NCBI GenBank assembly: GCA_000750105.3
Contig: JPHH03000137.1
Span: 1 to 22,572, forward strand
Length of the DNA stretch: 22,572 bases
Source of the DNA: Tolypocladium sp. Sup5 PDA-1
Taxonomy: Eukaryota > Ascomycota > Sordariomycetes > Hypocreales > Ophiocordycipitaceae
Reading direction: 5' to 3'
Below, in pieces: positions 10,268 to 21,589 of the stretch (within the stretch, counting starts at the first letter, position 1; every line of letters begins with the position of its first letter). The translations under genes were made by a program, and so were the position numbers. The notes under the pieces are model-generated. The model was not told the DNA's origin. It was given only the letters and a program-made list of their open reading frames with translations, and did not search any database.

Positions 10268-10699
10268 ATCTTACTTCCCTTCGCATACCTTTTTTATTTA
10301 CTAATTCTCTTAGTAACGCGTTTAATAGATTAATAAAGAAAGTTAAATACTAAGGAGGAGGAGGCTAGAGAGCTATTAGAAAAGCTTTAATTATAATTAT
10401 CTAAGGCGTTAAATTATCTTACTTATATTTACTATATTAAGAAGAAGGCGAAAGGGAAGAGTACTAAGTTATTTTAGCGGGTTATAGCTAAGTTAGATAA
10501 AGAGGATAAACTTATCCCTACGCTAGAATCCTACGAGCGCTAGGTAATAGATAACCTTTAGTTACTAGGCGTTCTTAACGAGTTTAACTAGTTATCCCTT
10601 AGTCTAGGTAAGGACCTTATAGATATAGGTCCTCTAGTATCTATTTATAAGTCTAGCGGAATTACCTTAGTAATAGCTAGTAGTTCTTAAGATATTTAG
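10268..10699 (+). pseudogene. Antisense accessory ORF, element 3
   Basis: Same frame as at 8968-9406, here on the plus strand because element 3 is inverted. It reads AYLFYLLILLVTRLIDQQRK (Gln as TAA), then LNTKEEEARELLEKL, ALNYLTYIYYIKKKAKGKS, KLFQRVIAKLDKEDKLIP, TLESYERQVIDN, a LSLSLGKDLIDIGPLVS stretch and a Ser-rich tail. In-frame stops are TAA/TAG only, at Gln/Trp positions. The start is uncertain (a frame is open from about 10268). It ends at TAA 10688-10690 or TAG 10697-10699, over the last codons of pol. Being maintained on the opposite strand to pol in several copies argues against chance. Confidence 0.72.
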
Positions 10700-13600
10700 C
10701 GGGTTCCTAGGTATTTTCTTTATATCTATATCCTTTTTACTTAATTAACTATTATTAGATTTTATTATATTTCCTAGTATCTAGTATTTATTTAACTTTA
10801 TATTTATTATTATCTATAACTTTAATATAATCTTATATTTCTATATTCTATAATACTATTTTAAGTAGCGAAATATAAAAGATAGGGTATATCTTTATTA
10901 TTTTAAGTAATAAAAGTTTATAGTTAGTTATTAAAATAACTTTCTTAACTAGAAATAGTCTAAGTTTCTTAAAATCTAATTTATCGCTTAGTTACTTTAT
11001 TTTAATATTTCGTTAAAGTAAATAGACTATATCTCTCTCCCGAAAGATTAGTCCCTTTAATCTTTTCTTATTAATATATATCGATATTCTTTATCTAATA
11101 TATTTAAGTTCTTTCTTTATTTCTTTATAAAGCTCCTTTAGTTTATTCGCTTAGAGTACTACTCGTTCTACTTATAATCCTTATTATATAATTTGATATA
11201 CTTTAGGGTTATACCCGAAGTTAGTATACGATAGTAAAACCTTTATAGCTTCTATAATTAAGCTATTATAAGCTAATTATACTATTAGTAACTATTTAAC
11301 CTAGTTATCCTATCTATAGTTAATATAATAACGAAGGTATTATTTAAGTATTTAGTTTAACCGTTTAGTCTACTTATCTATCTAAGGGTAGTAGGCTATG
11401 CTAAGCTTATATTTTATACTAAGCTAAGCTATTAATATTTACTAGAAGTTCGTAATAAATATAGTTCCTCTATTAGAGATAATCTTATTTAGTAATTTAT
11501 AATTATATACGATCGTCCTTAGGAATATATATATAAGGTCTTCTATATTACTTACTTCCTTATATAGGATAAAATACCTATATTTAATAAGTTAATCTAT
11601 AATTACGAAGATACTATTATATTCTACCTTTATTATAGGTTCCTTTAATAATAATAGCTTTATAATATAATTAAATACGATTAAGTCCTATAATTTAACT
11701 AGAATTAGTAATAGTTTTAGTTCTCTATAAGGTTTATATCGTAAGGCTTTGCTTTATATATAAGGGGCGTACTTACCGATTACCTCTTTAATAGTTTCCC
11801 TTATTCTAGAAAAATCGAATTTTCGCTATATTTACTCTATTGTTTTCCTAATTCCCTAATATCTATATATTAGGTATTCGTAGAACTCCTTAATAGTTTC
11901 TTCCTATAATAGTAATAGTAACTATATTTTATCGTTATATATAAGTATATTAGAATATTCTATATTATATCTATTAAGTACTTCTTAGATATATATAACG
12001 TATTCTTCTATCTATTCCTTAATTTTCTAGAATATTAGGTTATTATCTTATACCTTAAATACTATATTTAGTTATTTCTATTAGTAATTGCTTATTTCCC
12101 CGTTAAGCTCTAGGATCTATCCTATATTAGGGGCTTCTCCCGAGCTATAATTAGGTCTTTTACTAAGAGCGTCTACTTTTCTATTTTTAGATCCCTTATA
12201 ATAGATAATCTCATAGTCGAATTCTAAGAGGTATTTTACCTATCTAATCTATCGTCTACTAAGTTATTAAGTTATAGTAAAATATATAATATTCTTATAG
12301 TTAGTATAAACCTTAACCTTATACTTACTTCCTAGGAGATAGTATCTCTATTCCTTAAAGGCATTAATAATAGCGAGGAATTCTTTATTATAGATAAGGT
12401 AATTAAGTTTAGCGCTTAATAGTTTCTTAGAATAGAACGCTATTAGCCTTAGTTTCTTATTCTTATCTCGCTATCTAATTTATACTCCTAATCCTCGGTT
12501 AGAGGCATTTATTTTAAGTTTAACTTATAACTCTAGGTTAAAGATAGTAAGGACTAGTTCTAAAGTAATTAGATCCTTAATCTTTTAAAATACTTATTTA
12601 GTTTCTAGTTTCTATATAAAGGTTATTTCTTTCTTTATTAAGTTATAAAGTAATATTATATATATACTTATTCCCTTAATAAAGTATTAGTAATAATAAG
12701 CGAATTTATTAAAACCCTAAACTTCCTTAACGTTAATAAGCGTTAGCTACTCTCGGACTACCTTAATCTTATCTTATTATATTTATATTTCTCCTAGGAT
12801 AATAGTATATCTAAGGAAGTCTACTTCTTATATATAGAACTTACTTTTTTCTAGTTTAACTAATAACTTCGTATTCTAGAGTATTTATAGTACCTTATAA
12901 ATATATTCCTTATATTCCTTAAGATTCCTTAAGAAGATTAGGATATCGTCGAGGTATATTACTATAAATATATTAAGATATTCGCGTAGGATATTATTAA
13001 TTATTCGCTAAAAGGTTACTAGCGTATTAATAAGCCTAAAGGGTATTATTAAGTACTTAAATAGTCTAAATATTATCTAGAAAGCTATTATCTATTTATA
13101 TCCCTTTTTTATTTTAATAAGGTTATAAGCTCCTTTAAGGTTAAGCGCTATAAATTATATTATACTAGCTAACCTATCTTTTATCTCTAAGATAAGAGGT
13201 AGTAGTATATAGTCTTTAATAGTATCGGCGTTAATATATCGGTAATTAATAATAAGTTAGAGTTTTCTATTCTTCTTTAGGACGAATATAACCGGATATC
13301 TTACTTTAGATATTAATAGCTATATATATCCTTTCTTTAGATTTTTATTAATATAATTACGTAGTATTTTAAGTTACTTTTCGTTAAGGTTATATATCTT
13401 ATAGAATAAGGGCATTATTCCTTCCTTAAGGTAGATCCTATAATCCTATTAACTATATTCTAGTAGTCCTATTTCGAGTTCTTCCTTAAATAATTATTTA
13501 TACCTATAGTATTTTATTAGAACGTTCTTTATTCTATCTTCTAATAGGCTATTATTTATTAATTCGATATTATTATTAATTTATTTAAGGTCTCTCCTAA

Positions 13601-14207
13601 GAGTAGTAATAACTCTTTAGATTTTCTAGTTCTTTCCTTTATTTTATTTATATTATATACTAGGTTATAGAGCTATATTAATTATTACTTAGGTCTTTAT
13701 CGCCCATAATATCTTATTTAAGAGGGGTGATTTATATATCCTTGCTTTAGTAATTAAGTTATTATAAAATTTTACTTCTTTTCTAATCTTCTAATCCTAG
13801 GGGGCTATATTCTTATTCTAATATAGTTAGCCTATCCTCTAGTTAATTATTAGGTTACTTATCTATAGCTATAGGTATCCTAGTACTAGGTTATGCCTTA
13901 ATATATCTATAATATCGAAGTTAGCTTATTCTTATTATCCTTAAATTAAGATATCGAGGTAATTAATCTCTATATCGATAATTCTATTATTATACTTAAA
14001 GGATTCTCCTTCGATATTTTAGAGCGTATATAGCTCTTCCTTTTATATCTATAAGAGTTAGTAATAATTTATAACTCTTAGTAAAATATAATTGCTTATC
14101 GCGCTACTATCTAATAGTACTTATATACGATATCCTATAATCTAGATATCTAATACTATTTTATTACTATAACTTATCTCTATTATATATAGGGTCCTTA
14201 GATTTCT
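10680..14207 (-). pseudogene. Pol polyprotein, element 3 (PR-RT-RNase H-integrase-chromodomain)
   Basis: Complete pol with the usual order, in the -1 frame relative to gag. Protease active site at about 14100-14117 (LLDSSA). RT with intact YLDD (catalytic Asp codons at 12945-12950). RNase H around 12440-12540, with the first Asp now Asn. Integrase catalytic triad: Asp to Asn at 11670-11672, Asp to Asn at 11472-11474 (SNRGT), Glu to Lys at 11364-11366. The integrase C-terminal domain is uninterrupted near 11030, unlike element 2. Chromodomain about 10684-10814 (it ends ENTW/EP-like, with the Trp codon changed). TAA/TAG stops occur throughout at Gln/Trp codons. Non-functional. Confidence 0.92.
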
Positions 14208-16981
14208 TTATTATATACTAGTCTATAGCCCTTTTATAAATAGCATACCTTATTTTTTAAGTCCTAGTCTAATTTTTCTTTATCGATAAGCTTCTTTAAT
14301 TTATTATACTAATACTTATATCCTAGCTTTCCTTTTATATTCCGGAAGTTAAAGTTATTTTAGTATATTTCCTCGAGGGTATGCTAGATCTCCTTAGAGT
14401 CCTCTTTATACTTCCTATAATTAGCGTTCTCGTAATTAACTACGTATTTCTAATAGTATTCGGGTTATAATATTAATTTTTTATAATATATATTAAGAAG
14501 TCCCTTATTCTTTTAATACTTTAGCGCTATTTAAATAAGTCTAATATATCCTTCTTACTATTATTTATTAATTATTTATTAGTATATTTTATAGGGTTTT
14601 AGTATTCCCTATATATTAATATATTATTCTTATACTTTTTCTCTTATATACTCTAGGTATCTTAGCAAGGGGTAGTCCCTATAACTTTCTCTATTATATA
14701 TTAGTATATAGATAGTTTATTAAGTAATAGGATATCCTTGCTATATATATTAGTGCTATTCCTATACTTTCCTAAAGGTATATATATAGTAAGTAAGTAA
14801 TATATATATCTTATTAATTAACTAATTACTTTAGTATTTAAGGGGTATATTTTCGTTTAGTTCTAGGATAATTACCTTATATAATATATATCGCGTAATT
14901 ACCCTCTATTTATATAGGTTATTTAGTATATATAGGTTAGTAATAGTATATCCCTTCTACCTAATAAGGAATATATCGTATTATACCTTAGTTCGAAAAT
15001 ATATTTAATAGTCTAGGTAGATATATAAGGCTTATAAAATTTATATATATAACTTATACCTAGGTATAACCCTAGGGTTATCTCTATATTTTATTTATAA
15101 GTATATATCTCTTATAATCGCGTTTATTATATTAATTACGATAATAGTAATAGTATAGTCTCTGCCTTTAGGCGCGGGTTTATATTAGATAAGAGTAGAT
15201 TATTATATCTCTATAAGAGGTTCTAGCTCTATTTATATACTAATATTAGTTATAGCGCTTATTTCTATATTGTTATTTAATATTTCCTTTCCTTTAAGCG
15301 AGGCTCCGAGGGTTATATTTTCCTAATAGAGTATTAGTACTTCTAATTATCTATCCTTGGTTACGCTAGGCATATAGTTTTTATCTTCGGAGCTAGTATT
15401 ATTAATACTCTATTTATTATTAGACTTAGAGTATTACTTCGTATTATTAAATATCTCTAGCTTTTCTTCTTCTTCTATTAACTATAATTATTATTTTACT
15501 TTAGCGATTATTCTATATTGCTCTTCTTCTTAATAGCGATATTATCGTTTAATCTAGTATAATTAGCGTATATCTTCTTAGAATTTCTTTCTATTTTATT
15601 ATATCTATTTATTAAATACTCCTCCTAGATATAGGAATTCTATATATTCGTTTTATTATTATTTAAGCCTTCGTCCGTTAGTTATGCCTCGTAACCTAGA
15701 GACTCCTTATCTTCCTATTATAGTAATAGTTCTACTTCCTTTTAATTCCCTAGGGAACTATCTACTACCTTATTTATCTAAGAGGTATATATTATAGTTA
15801 TTATTATAATACGCGGTCTAGTTTAGGTTATCGTAGTTAACTAGTTCCTTATTAATAGCATTAAGGTACTTCTTACCTTCTAGTATTAGCTTCTATCTAA
15901 TCTTCTTAGGTTATTTATATTCGCGGGCAAAGTATCTAAACTTCCTATAGTTATAGTATTTCTTGCCTTCCTTTAGCTTAGTTTTCTATATTATATCTAA
16001 GTCTATTTATCCTAGACTAGAGTTATTATAGTATATAATAGGTTCTTTATATTTTCGTCGAGAGTTACTAAAGTAATAGGTAGGGTTTCTATTCTATCCT
16101 TTTCTTATATACCTCCTCTCTTCGCGTCTCTTATATTATCTATCGTCGATGCGTATAGCTATAGCGATATATTCGGCTAAGGTATTAGGTCGCTCTTCCT
16201 TATAGAGTTGATCCTTAACGTCCTCCTTTAATCCTAAATAAAAGGCTCTTATTAAGTAAGTCTACTCTTATAGAATCTTCGAAATAATTTATTAAAAGGT
16301 TACCGCGTAATCTAACGCGGATCCTTTCTATCGGAGATTATTAAGTTTATTTTTAGTATCCCTTTCTTTATCTATATTCCTAAATACTTATTATAAGGCT
16401 TCCTCGAACTTATAGTAGTTATTAAGGATCTTATTAGTTTCTAGTTTATATACCCCTATTACTATATTAATAACGAAGTCGCGTAAGGTTAGCTTAAACT
16501 ATATAGCTACTAAGCTAGAAAGGTTTCTAGCTATAAAGTATACTTTTGCTATTTTATAGCGAAACTAAGTTAAGAAGTATATAAAGTATACTCGTATTTA
16601 AGTAATAAATAGCTAGAGTATTCTTATAGTACTATTAAAGGGTTAGGGTATCTTAGGCTTAAGGACCTCTCTAGGGTCCTTTCCCTTAATAGCGGTATTA
16701 GCGAGGGAATAGAGCTAGTTAACCTAGGTTTAGTATATCTTAGTCTATTCCTCCTAGAGGGCGACTAAGTTATTAATTTATCGCTAAAGATAATAGACTT
16801 TATCCTAGAGTTCTTTATTTATATCTAGGGTATTATTATCTAACTCGTTATCTAAGATTTTTATTTTATTAGTAGGTTTTGTAAGGGGTACTAGTACCTT
16901 CCCCTAGGGGTTAGTGCTTAATCTAGGTTTAGTTAGTAGTACTATTTTAATAATATTAAGTATTACTTAGGGTAACGCTAT
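14174..16981 (-). pseudogene. Gag polyprotein with long extension, element 3
   Basis: Mirror copy of the gag frame of element 2, same length and landmark spacing. The zinc knuckle is at 15917-15958 (all four ligands Tyr; context KKYYNYRKFRYFARE). The 570-codon extension after the knuckle is kept in one frame down to the shared KNKVYYLQKGYRL block near 14230-14280. It starts just inside the 5' LTR at 17008; the exact initiation codon cannot be fixed because ATG reads ATA. It is inactivated by TAA/TAG at Gln/Trp positions. That the extension is present at the same length in two copies rules out a local artefact in element 2. Confidence 0.83.
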
Positions 16982-17007
16982 AACCTTCTAAATAAGAGCT
17001 TTTAATA

Positions 17008-17439
17008 TATAATAGTTTAGGTTCCTAAGGGATAAACTAGTAGGTTTATATTAGTAAGTAAGGTTAGGGCGTAATACTAGGCTAATCTTGTTACGATAGT
17101 AATAGATCGAATATCCTAGATAGTAGATTATAACTAAAGAGTATTATTAAAAGCTAGCGAGGTATCTATACTATAGTAAGGAAATTAGGGGGTCTATATA
17201 CTAGTAATAGATCGCTGCCGCTCCTAGGGATTACTATAATCCCTTAGATCGCTATAATCTATAGATTACTAATAATCTATAGATCGTTAATAATCTATCT
17301 AATAGATCGCATAATCTATCCTATAGATCGCACTAATCTATTATTTATTAATTAACTATTCTAACTATTATTCTATATAGCCCGCATTAGCGCCTGCATA
17401 GCTAGCCTATCCCGTAGCCCGTTAGCCTAGGTTATAATA
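17008..17439 (-). repeat. 5' LTR of element 3 (432 bases)
   Basis: Full-length inverted LTR: on plus it starts tataatagtttagg and ends cctaggttataata. It is within one base of the length of the element 2 LTRs (433). Candidate TATA is at about 17195-17202 (minus). The sequence after it on the element's strand is the same as after the element 2 LTR (tattaaaagctcttatt), which confirms that both are 5' LTRs; no classical TGG-starting primer site is visible there. Confidence 0.92.
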
Positions 17440-17444
17440 TTATA

Positions 17445-17721
17445 TTATAAGTTAACTTCCGCTTAAAATAAAAAGTATAAGGCATATCTATAGCGCTGCC
17501 TTTAGCTAGGATAAGGGAAGCTAGATAATCGCGTTTAAAGGATTTACGAGATTTCGGTTTTTTAATATAACCTAATATAGTATTAGCATAATATCTTAGG
17601 ATAATTATAAGAATAAGTTACTATACCTATAAATATAGGCATAGGTAGGGTATTTATATATTAGTTATAGGTATTATAAGGCTAGGTCTTAGGGATAAGA
17701 CTATTAGGAGAGGGGATATTA
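17445..17721 (+). other. 3' non-coding tail of element 2 with polypurine tract
   Basis: Continuation of element 2 after element 3. It contains no gene that I can support. The polypurine tract ggagagggga is at 17707-17716, five bases before the 3' LTR. The stretch is the inverted counterpart of 9904-10180. Confidence 0.85.
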
Positions 17722-18154
17722 TATTACGACCTAGGCTAACGGGCTATAGGATAGGCTAGCTATATAGGCGCTAATGCGGGCTATATAGAATAATAGTTAG
17801 AATAATTAATTAATAAATAATAGATTAGTGCGATCTATAAGATAGATCGTGCGATCTATAAGATAGATTATTAACGATCTATAGATTATTAGTAATCTAT
17901 AGATTATAGCAATCTAAGGGATCGTAGTAATCCCTAGGGGCAGCAGCGATCTATCGCTAGTATATAGGACCCCCTAATTTCCTTACTATAGTATAGATAC
18001 CTCGCTAGCTTTTAATAACACTCTTTAGTTATAATCTATTATCTAGGACATTCGATCTATTACTATTATAATAAGACTAGCCTAGTGCTATGCCCTAACC
18101 TTACCTACTAATATAAACCCGCTAGTTTATCCCTTAAGAACCTAAACTATTATA
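17722..18154 (+). repeat. 3' LTR of element 2 (433 bases)
   Basis: Partner of 1824-2256, same length and termini. Candidate TATA at 17961-17968. It retains about ten CpA/TpG by hand count against about seven in its partner, so the two LTRs have diverged mainly by independent RIP hits; LTR divergence here cannot date the insertion by a normal clock. Confidence 0.93.
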
Positions 18155-18159
18155 ATATA
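18155..18159 (+). other. Target-site duplication of element 2, right copy (atata)
   Basis: Identical to 1819-1823. Directly after it, the RT frame of element 1 resumes. Confidence 0.92.
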
Positions 18160-20400
18160 TCTATAAGGTACTATAAGCACTCTAGAATATAAAGTTATTA
18201 ATTAAACTAGAGAAAAGTAAGTTCTATATATAGGAAGTAGATTTCCTAGGATATACGATTATACTAGGAGAAATATATATATAAAAAGAAAAAATTATAT
18301 TAGTTAAGGATTAGCTAAACCTAATAAACGTTAAGGATATTTAAAGTTTCCTTAGATTTGCTAACTATTACCGATAATTTATTAAGGATTATAGGAAAAC
18401 TATAACTCTATTCTATAAACTTACTAAGAAGGATATAACCTTTAAATAAAATAAAGAAGCTTAAGTAGCTTTTTAATAGATTAAGGACTTAATTATTTTA
18501 GAACTAGTCTTAATAATCTTTAATCTAGAAAAATAAGTTAAGCTTAAAATAAATACCTCTAATTTTATACTTAAGGTATAAATTAGATAACGCGACGAAG
18601 ATAGGAAACTTAAACTAGTAGCCTTTTACTCGAAGAAGCTATATAGTATAGAACTTAACTACCTTATCTATAATAAAGAATTCCTCGCGATTATTAACGC
18701 CTTTAAGGAATTTCGATATTACCTCCTTAAAAGTAAATATAAGGTTAAGGTATATATAGATTATAAGAATATCGCTTATTTCGTAATAACTTAATAGCTT
18801 AATAGACGATAAATTCGATAGGCTAAATACCTTTTAGAATTCGATTATAAAATTACCTATCGAAAAGGATCTAAGAATAGACGAGCAAACGCTCTTAGTA
18901 AGAGAAGCGACTATAATATAAGAGTCTCCTATAGATTAGGATAACTCCTAGAACTTAATAAAAGCAGTAATTATTAATAAAAATAATTAAATATAGTATT
19001 TAAAGTATAAGATAACGACCTAATATTCTAGAAAATTAAGGAATAGATAGAAGAATATATTACCTATATCTAGGAAGTATAAAATAAATATAATATAAAA
19101 TATTCCGATATACCTATATATAACGATAAGATATAGCTACTACCGCTATTATAAGAAGAAATTATTAAGGAGTTCTATAAATACCTAATATATAAATATT
19201 AGGGAATTAGGAAAACGATAGAGTAAATATAACGAAAATTTAATTTTTCTAAAATAAAGGAAACTATTAAAAAGGTAATTAATAAATATGCCCTTTATAT
19301 ATAAAGTAAAGCCTTGTGATATAAACCTTATAAAGAATTAAAACCGCTACTAATTCTAGTTAAACTATAGGACTCGATTGCTTTTAACTATATTATAAAG
19401 CTATTATTATTAAGGGAACCTATAATAAAGGTAGAATACGATAGTATTTTCGTAGTTATAGATTAACTTACTAAGTATAAGTACTTTATCCTATATAAGG
19501 AAGTAAGTAATATAGAAGACCTTATATATATATTCCTAAGGATAATCATATATAATTATAGACTACTAAACGAGATTATCTCTAATAGAGGAATTATATT
19601 TATTATAAACTTCTAGTAAGTATTAATAGCTTAGCTTAGTATAAAATATAAGCTTAGTATAGCCTACTACCCTTAAATAAATAAGTAAACTAAATAATTA
19701 AATTAAATACTTAAATAATACCTTCGTTATTATATTAATTATAGATAGGATAACTAAGTTAAATAGTTACTAATAATATAATTAGCTTATAATAGCTTAA
19801 TTATAGAAGCTACGAAGGTTTTATTATTATACGCTAACTTTAGGTATAACCCTAAAGTATATCGAATTATATAATAAGGACTATAGGTAGAATAAGCTAT
19901 ACTCTAAGTAAATAAACTAAAGGAACTTTATAAAGAAATAAAGAGAGAACTCGAATATATTAGATAAAGGATATTAATATATATTAATAAGAAAAGATTA
20001 AAGGGACTAATCTTTTAGGAGGGAGATATAGTTTACTTACTTTAATAAAATATTAAAATAAAGTAATTAAGTAATAAATTAAATTTTAAGAAACTTAGAC
20101 TATTTCTAGTTAAGAAAGTTATTTTAATAACTAATTATAAACTTTTACTACCTAAAATAATAAAGATATACCCTATCTTTTATATTTCGCTATTTAAAAT
20201 AGTACTATAGGATATAGAAATATAAGACTATATCGAAGTTATAGATAATAACGAATACGAAGTTAAATAGATATTAGATTTAAGAATATATAATAAAGAA
20301 TAATAATAGCTTATAAAGTAGAAAAACTATAGATATAAAGAAAATACCTAGGAACCTATTAAATACTTAATAAACTACTAGCCGCTATTATAATAGTTCT
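18160..20400 (+). pseudogene. Pol C-terminal part, element 1: RT end, RNase H, integrase, chromodomain
   Basis: The end of RT (YKVL-AL onward) is followed by RNase H from about 18540 (KMNTSN, first Asp now Asn; later ELNYLIYNKEFLAII). The integrase zinc-binding region is about 19190-19330. The catalytic triad is fully lost: Asp to Asn at 19386-19388 and 19584-19586, Glu to Lys at 19692-19694. The C-terminal domain passes through about 20025 without the LTR insertion seen in element 2, and the chromodomain is about 20244-20376 (NNEYEVKQMLDLR ... ENT, then EPIKYL). Stops are TAA/TAG at Gln/Trp codons. Its chromodomain matches element 4 (LDLR) more closely than elements 2 and 3 (LDTR). Confidence 0.92.
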
Positions 20401-20770
20401 GCTAGTAGTACCTAAACTTAGAGTAATGTAATCCTCTAATAAATTAATAGCATTCTAGTTAATAATATTAAGGCTACCCGCTAACTAAATATCGATCATA
20501 GCCTTAGACTCTTTACGATCTCGCTCCTCTAACTTATCTAGCGATTTCATGCCCTTATAGATTATTTTATAACCCTAGGTTACTATAGCCTTCTTCTACT
20601 TACGTAGATAGGCTAACCGCGTAAGCTTCTCCTAGAGATCCCGCTATAAAAGAAGGAGCGCCTCCTTAGTCGCCTCCTCCTCGTATTCGATACGATACTT
20701 CTTAGTAATTAGGCGACTTACTAGAACTAGGATTAGAAAGAAGAATATAGGAAAAATATAACGAGGGATA
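20359..20770 (-). pseudogene. Antisense accessory ORF, element 1
   Basis: A minus-strand frame overlapping the end of pol. It reads LVLVSRLITKKYRIEYEEEA, then a Leu-rich stretch, EKLTRLAYLRKQKKAI (Gln as TAG), KGMKSLDKLEERDRKESKA and an acidic end with LEDYITLSLGTTS. The start near 20770 is uncertain. It shares architecture and the SRLI/TRLI...EEEA block with the frames in elements 2 and 3, although the sequences are clearly diverged. Three or four in-frame stops are TAG/TAA at Gln/Trp-type codons. It carries more surviving CpA and ATG than its surroundings. I infer a small nuclear or nucleic-acid-associated coiled-coil protein only from its composition; the function is unknown. Confidence 0.7.
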
Positions 20771-21137
20771 AACTAGTAGAGACCGAAATTCCTATACTAT
20801 CGCATAACTTTCCCTAACGGACATACTCTCTATATTATAAGATACCCTTAATTATTTTATAAATAAAGCCCTTATAGGCATAAAAAGAATAAGGCATTAC
20901 TACCTCGCCTATTTTATTAATTAAAGCAAAAAGGTTTAAACGCTACTTAGATTTCTTCGATAAATAAGTTCTTAGCCTAGAAACGCGGCTTAATATAGTA
21001 TTAATAGGATATTTTAGAATATTACGGAAATAGGCCGCCGCACCTATAAATACGGGCGCACGTAGGGTATTTATATATTAGTTAGGATATTACAAGGCTA
21101 GGTCTTAGGGATAAGACTATTAGGAGAGGGGATATCG
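20771..21137 (+). other. 3' non-coding tail of element 1 with polypurine tract
   Basis: No gene that I can support. The last 90 bases (about 21045-21130) match the tail of element 2 (17630-17716), including the polypurine tract ggagagggga at 21123-21132, five bases before the LTR. The rest is diverged from elements 2 and 3, and CpA survives here more often than elsewhere in the window. Confidence 0.75.
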
Positions 21138-21589
21138 TATTATAACCTAGGCTAACGGGCTATAGGATAGGCCAGCTATGCAAGCGCTACTATAGGCTAT
21201 ATAGAATAATAGTTAGCACGATAGACTAATAGGCGTAGGAGCGATAGGATTACTAGGATTATATAAATAATCTAGGTAAGCCTATGCGATCTAGCTTATC
21301 GGTCGCGATAAGATTATAGAGATAATCTAAGTAATCCTTAGTAATCTAAGGGATTATAGCTAGTATATAGGACCCCTTAATTTCCTTACTATAGTATAAA
21401 TACCTCGCTAGCTTTTAATATATTATTCTAATATAGATATACTTATATTACTTTAAACCCTTTAGTTACGATCTATTATCTAGGATATCCGATCTATTAC
21501 TATCGTAATAAGACTATTTAACGGCTACGCCCTAACCTACTTACTAATATAAACCTCTGGTTTATCCCTTAGGAACCTAAACTATTATA
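21138..21589 (+). repeat. 3' LTR of element 1 (452 bases)
   Basis: It has the same first 60 and last 110 bases, broadly, as the element 2/3 LTRs, but a different middle (about 21210-21350) with extra sequence after the TATA block. It is therefore a related but distinct LTR subfamily. Candidate TATA at 21364-21370. It is followed by gagga (21590-21594), the expected target duplication; the matching copy would be left of the window. Confidence 0.9.

Larger units (their letters stand above)
1824..17439. repeat. Large inverted repeat: arms 1824-9489 and 10181-17439
   Basis: Element 2 up to the insertion point and the equivalent part of element 3 are reverse complements of each other. The left arm is 7263 bases without the solo LTR and its duplication; the right arm is 7259 bases. 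The spacer is 9490-10180, itself the inverted copy of 17445-18154. The arrangement arose by insertion of one family member head-on into another, not by a dedicated palindrome. Identity of the arms was judged by eye; differences are mostly transitions. Confidence 0.9.
9490..17439 (-). mobile_element. Element 3 (Ty3/Gypsy chromovirus), inverted inside element 2
   Basis: A complete minus-strand copy, 7950 bases, of the same family as element 2. Its 5' LTR is 17008-17439 and its 3' LTR 9490-9903. It is inserted in the 3' non-coding part of element 2, about 280 bases before that element's 3' LTR. Distances between landmarks equal those of element 2: LTR to zinc knuckle 1050, knuckle to protease Asp 1847, protease to RT catalytic Asp 1161, RT to first integrase Asp 1278, then 198 and 108. 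The two copies thus differ by substitutions and not by net indels over about 5.6 kb. All genes are RIP-inactivated. Confidence 0.93.
1824..18154 (+). mobile_element. Element 2 (Ty3/Gypsy chromovirus) with nested inserts
   Basis: A complete plus-strand element: 5' LTR 1824-2256, gag, pol, an antisense frame, polypurine tract and 3' LTR 17722-18154. It holds two insertions, a solo LTR (8234-8631) and the whole of element 3 (9490-17439). With these and their duplications removed, its length is about 7973 bases, matching the 7950 bases of element 3. It is flanked by the 5-base duplication atata and sits in the RT of element 1. All its genes are RIP-inactivated. Confidence 0.93.
18160..21589 (+). 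mobile_element. Element 1, right part, to its 3' LTR
   Basis: Continuation of element 1 from the end of the RT through RNase H, integrase and chromodomain, followed by an antisense frame, a non-coding tail with polypurine tract, and the 3' LTR 21138-21589. The distance from the RT catalytic box to the first integrase Asp, measured across the insertion, is 1275 bases against 1278 in elements 2 and 3, so hardly anything was lost at the break. Confidence 0.92.

Noticed and set aside
20420..20680. Independent host gene on the minus strand downstream of element 1 pol
   Set aside because: It looked more gene-like because RIP is weaker, but the equivalent frame is present at the same place in elements 2, 3 and 4, so it belongs to the retrotransposon.
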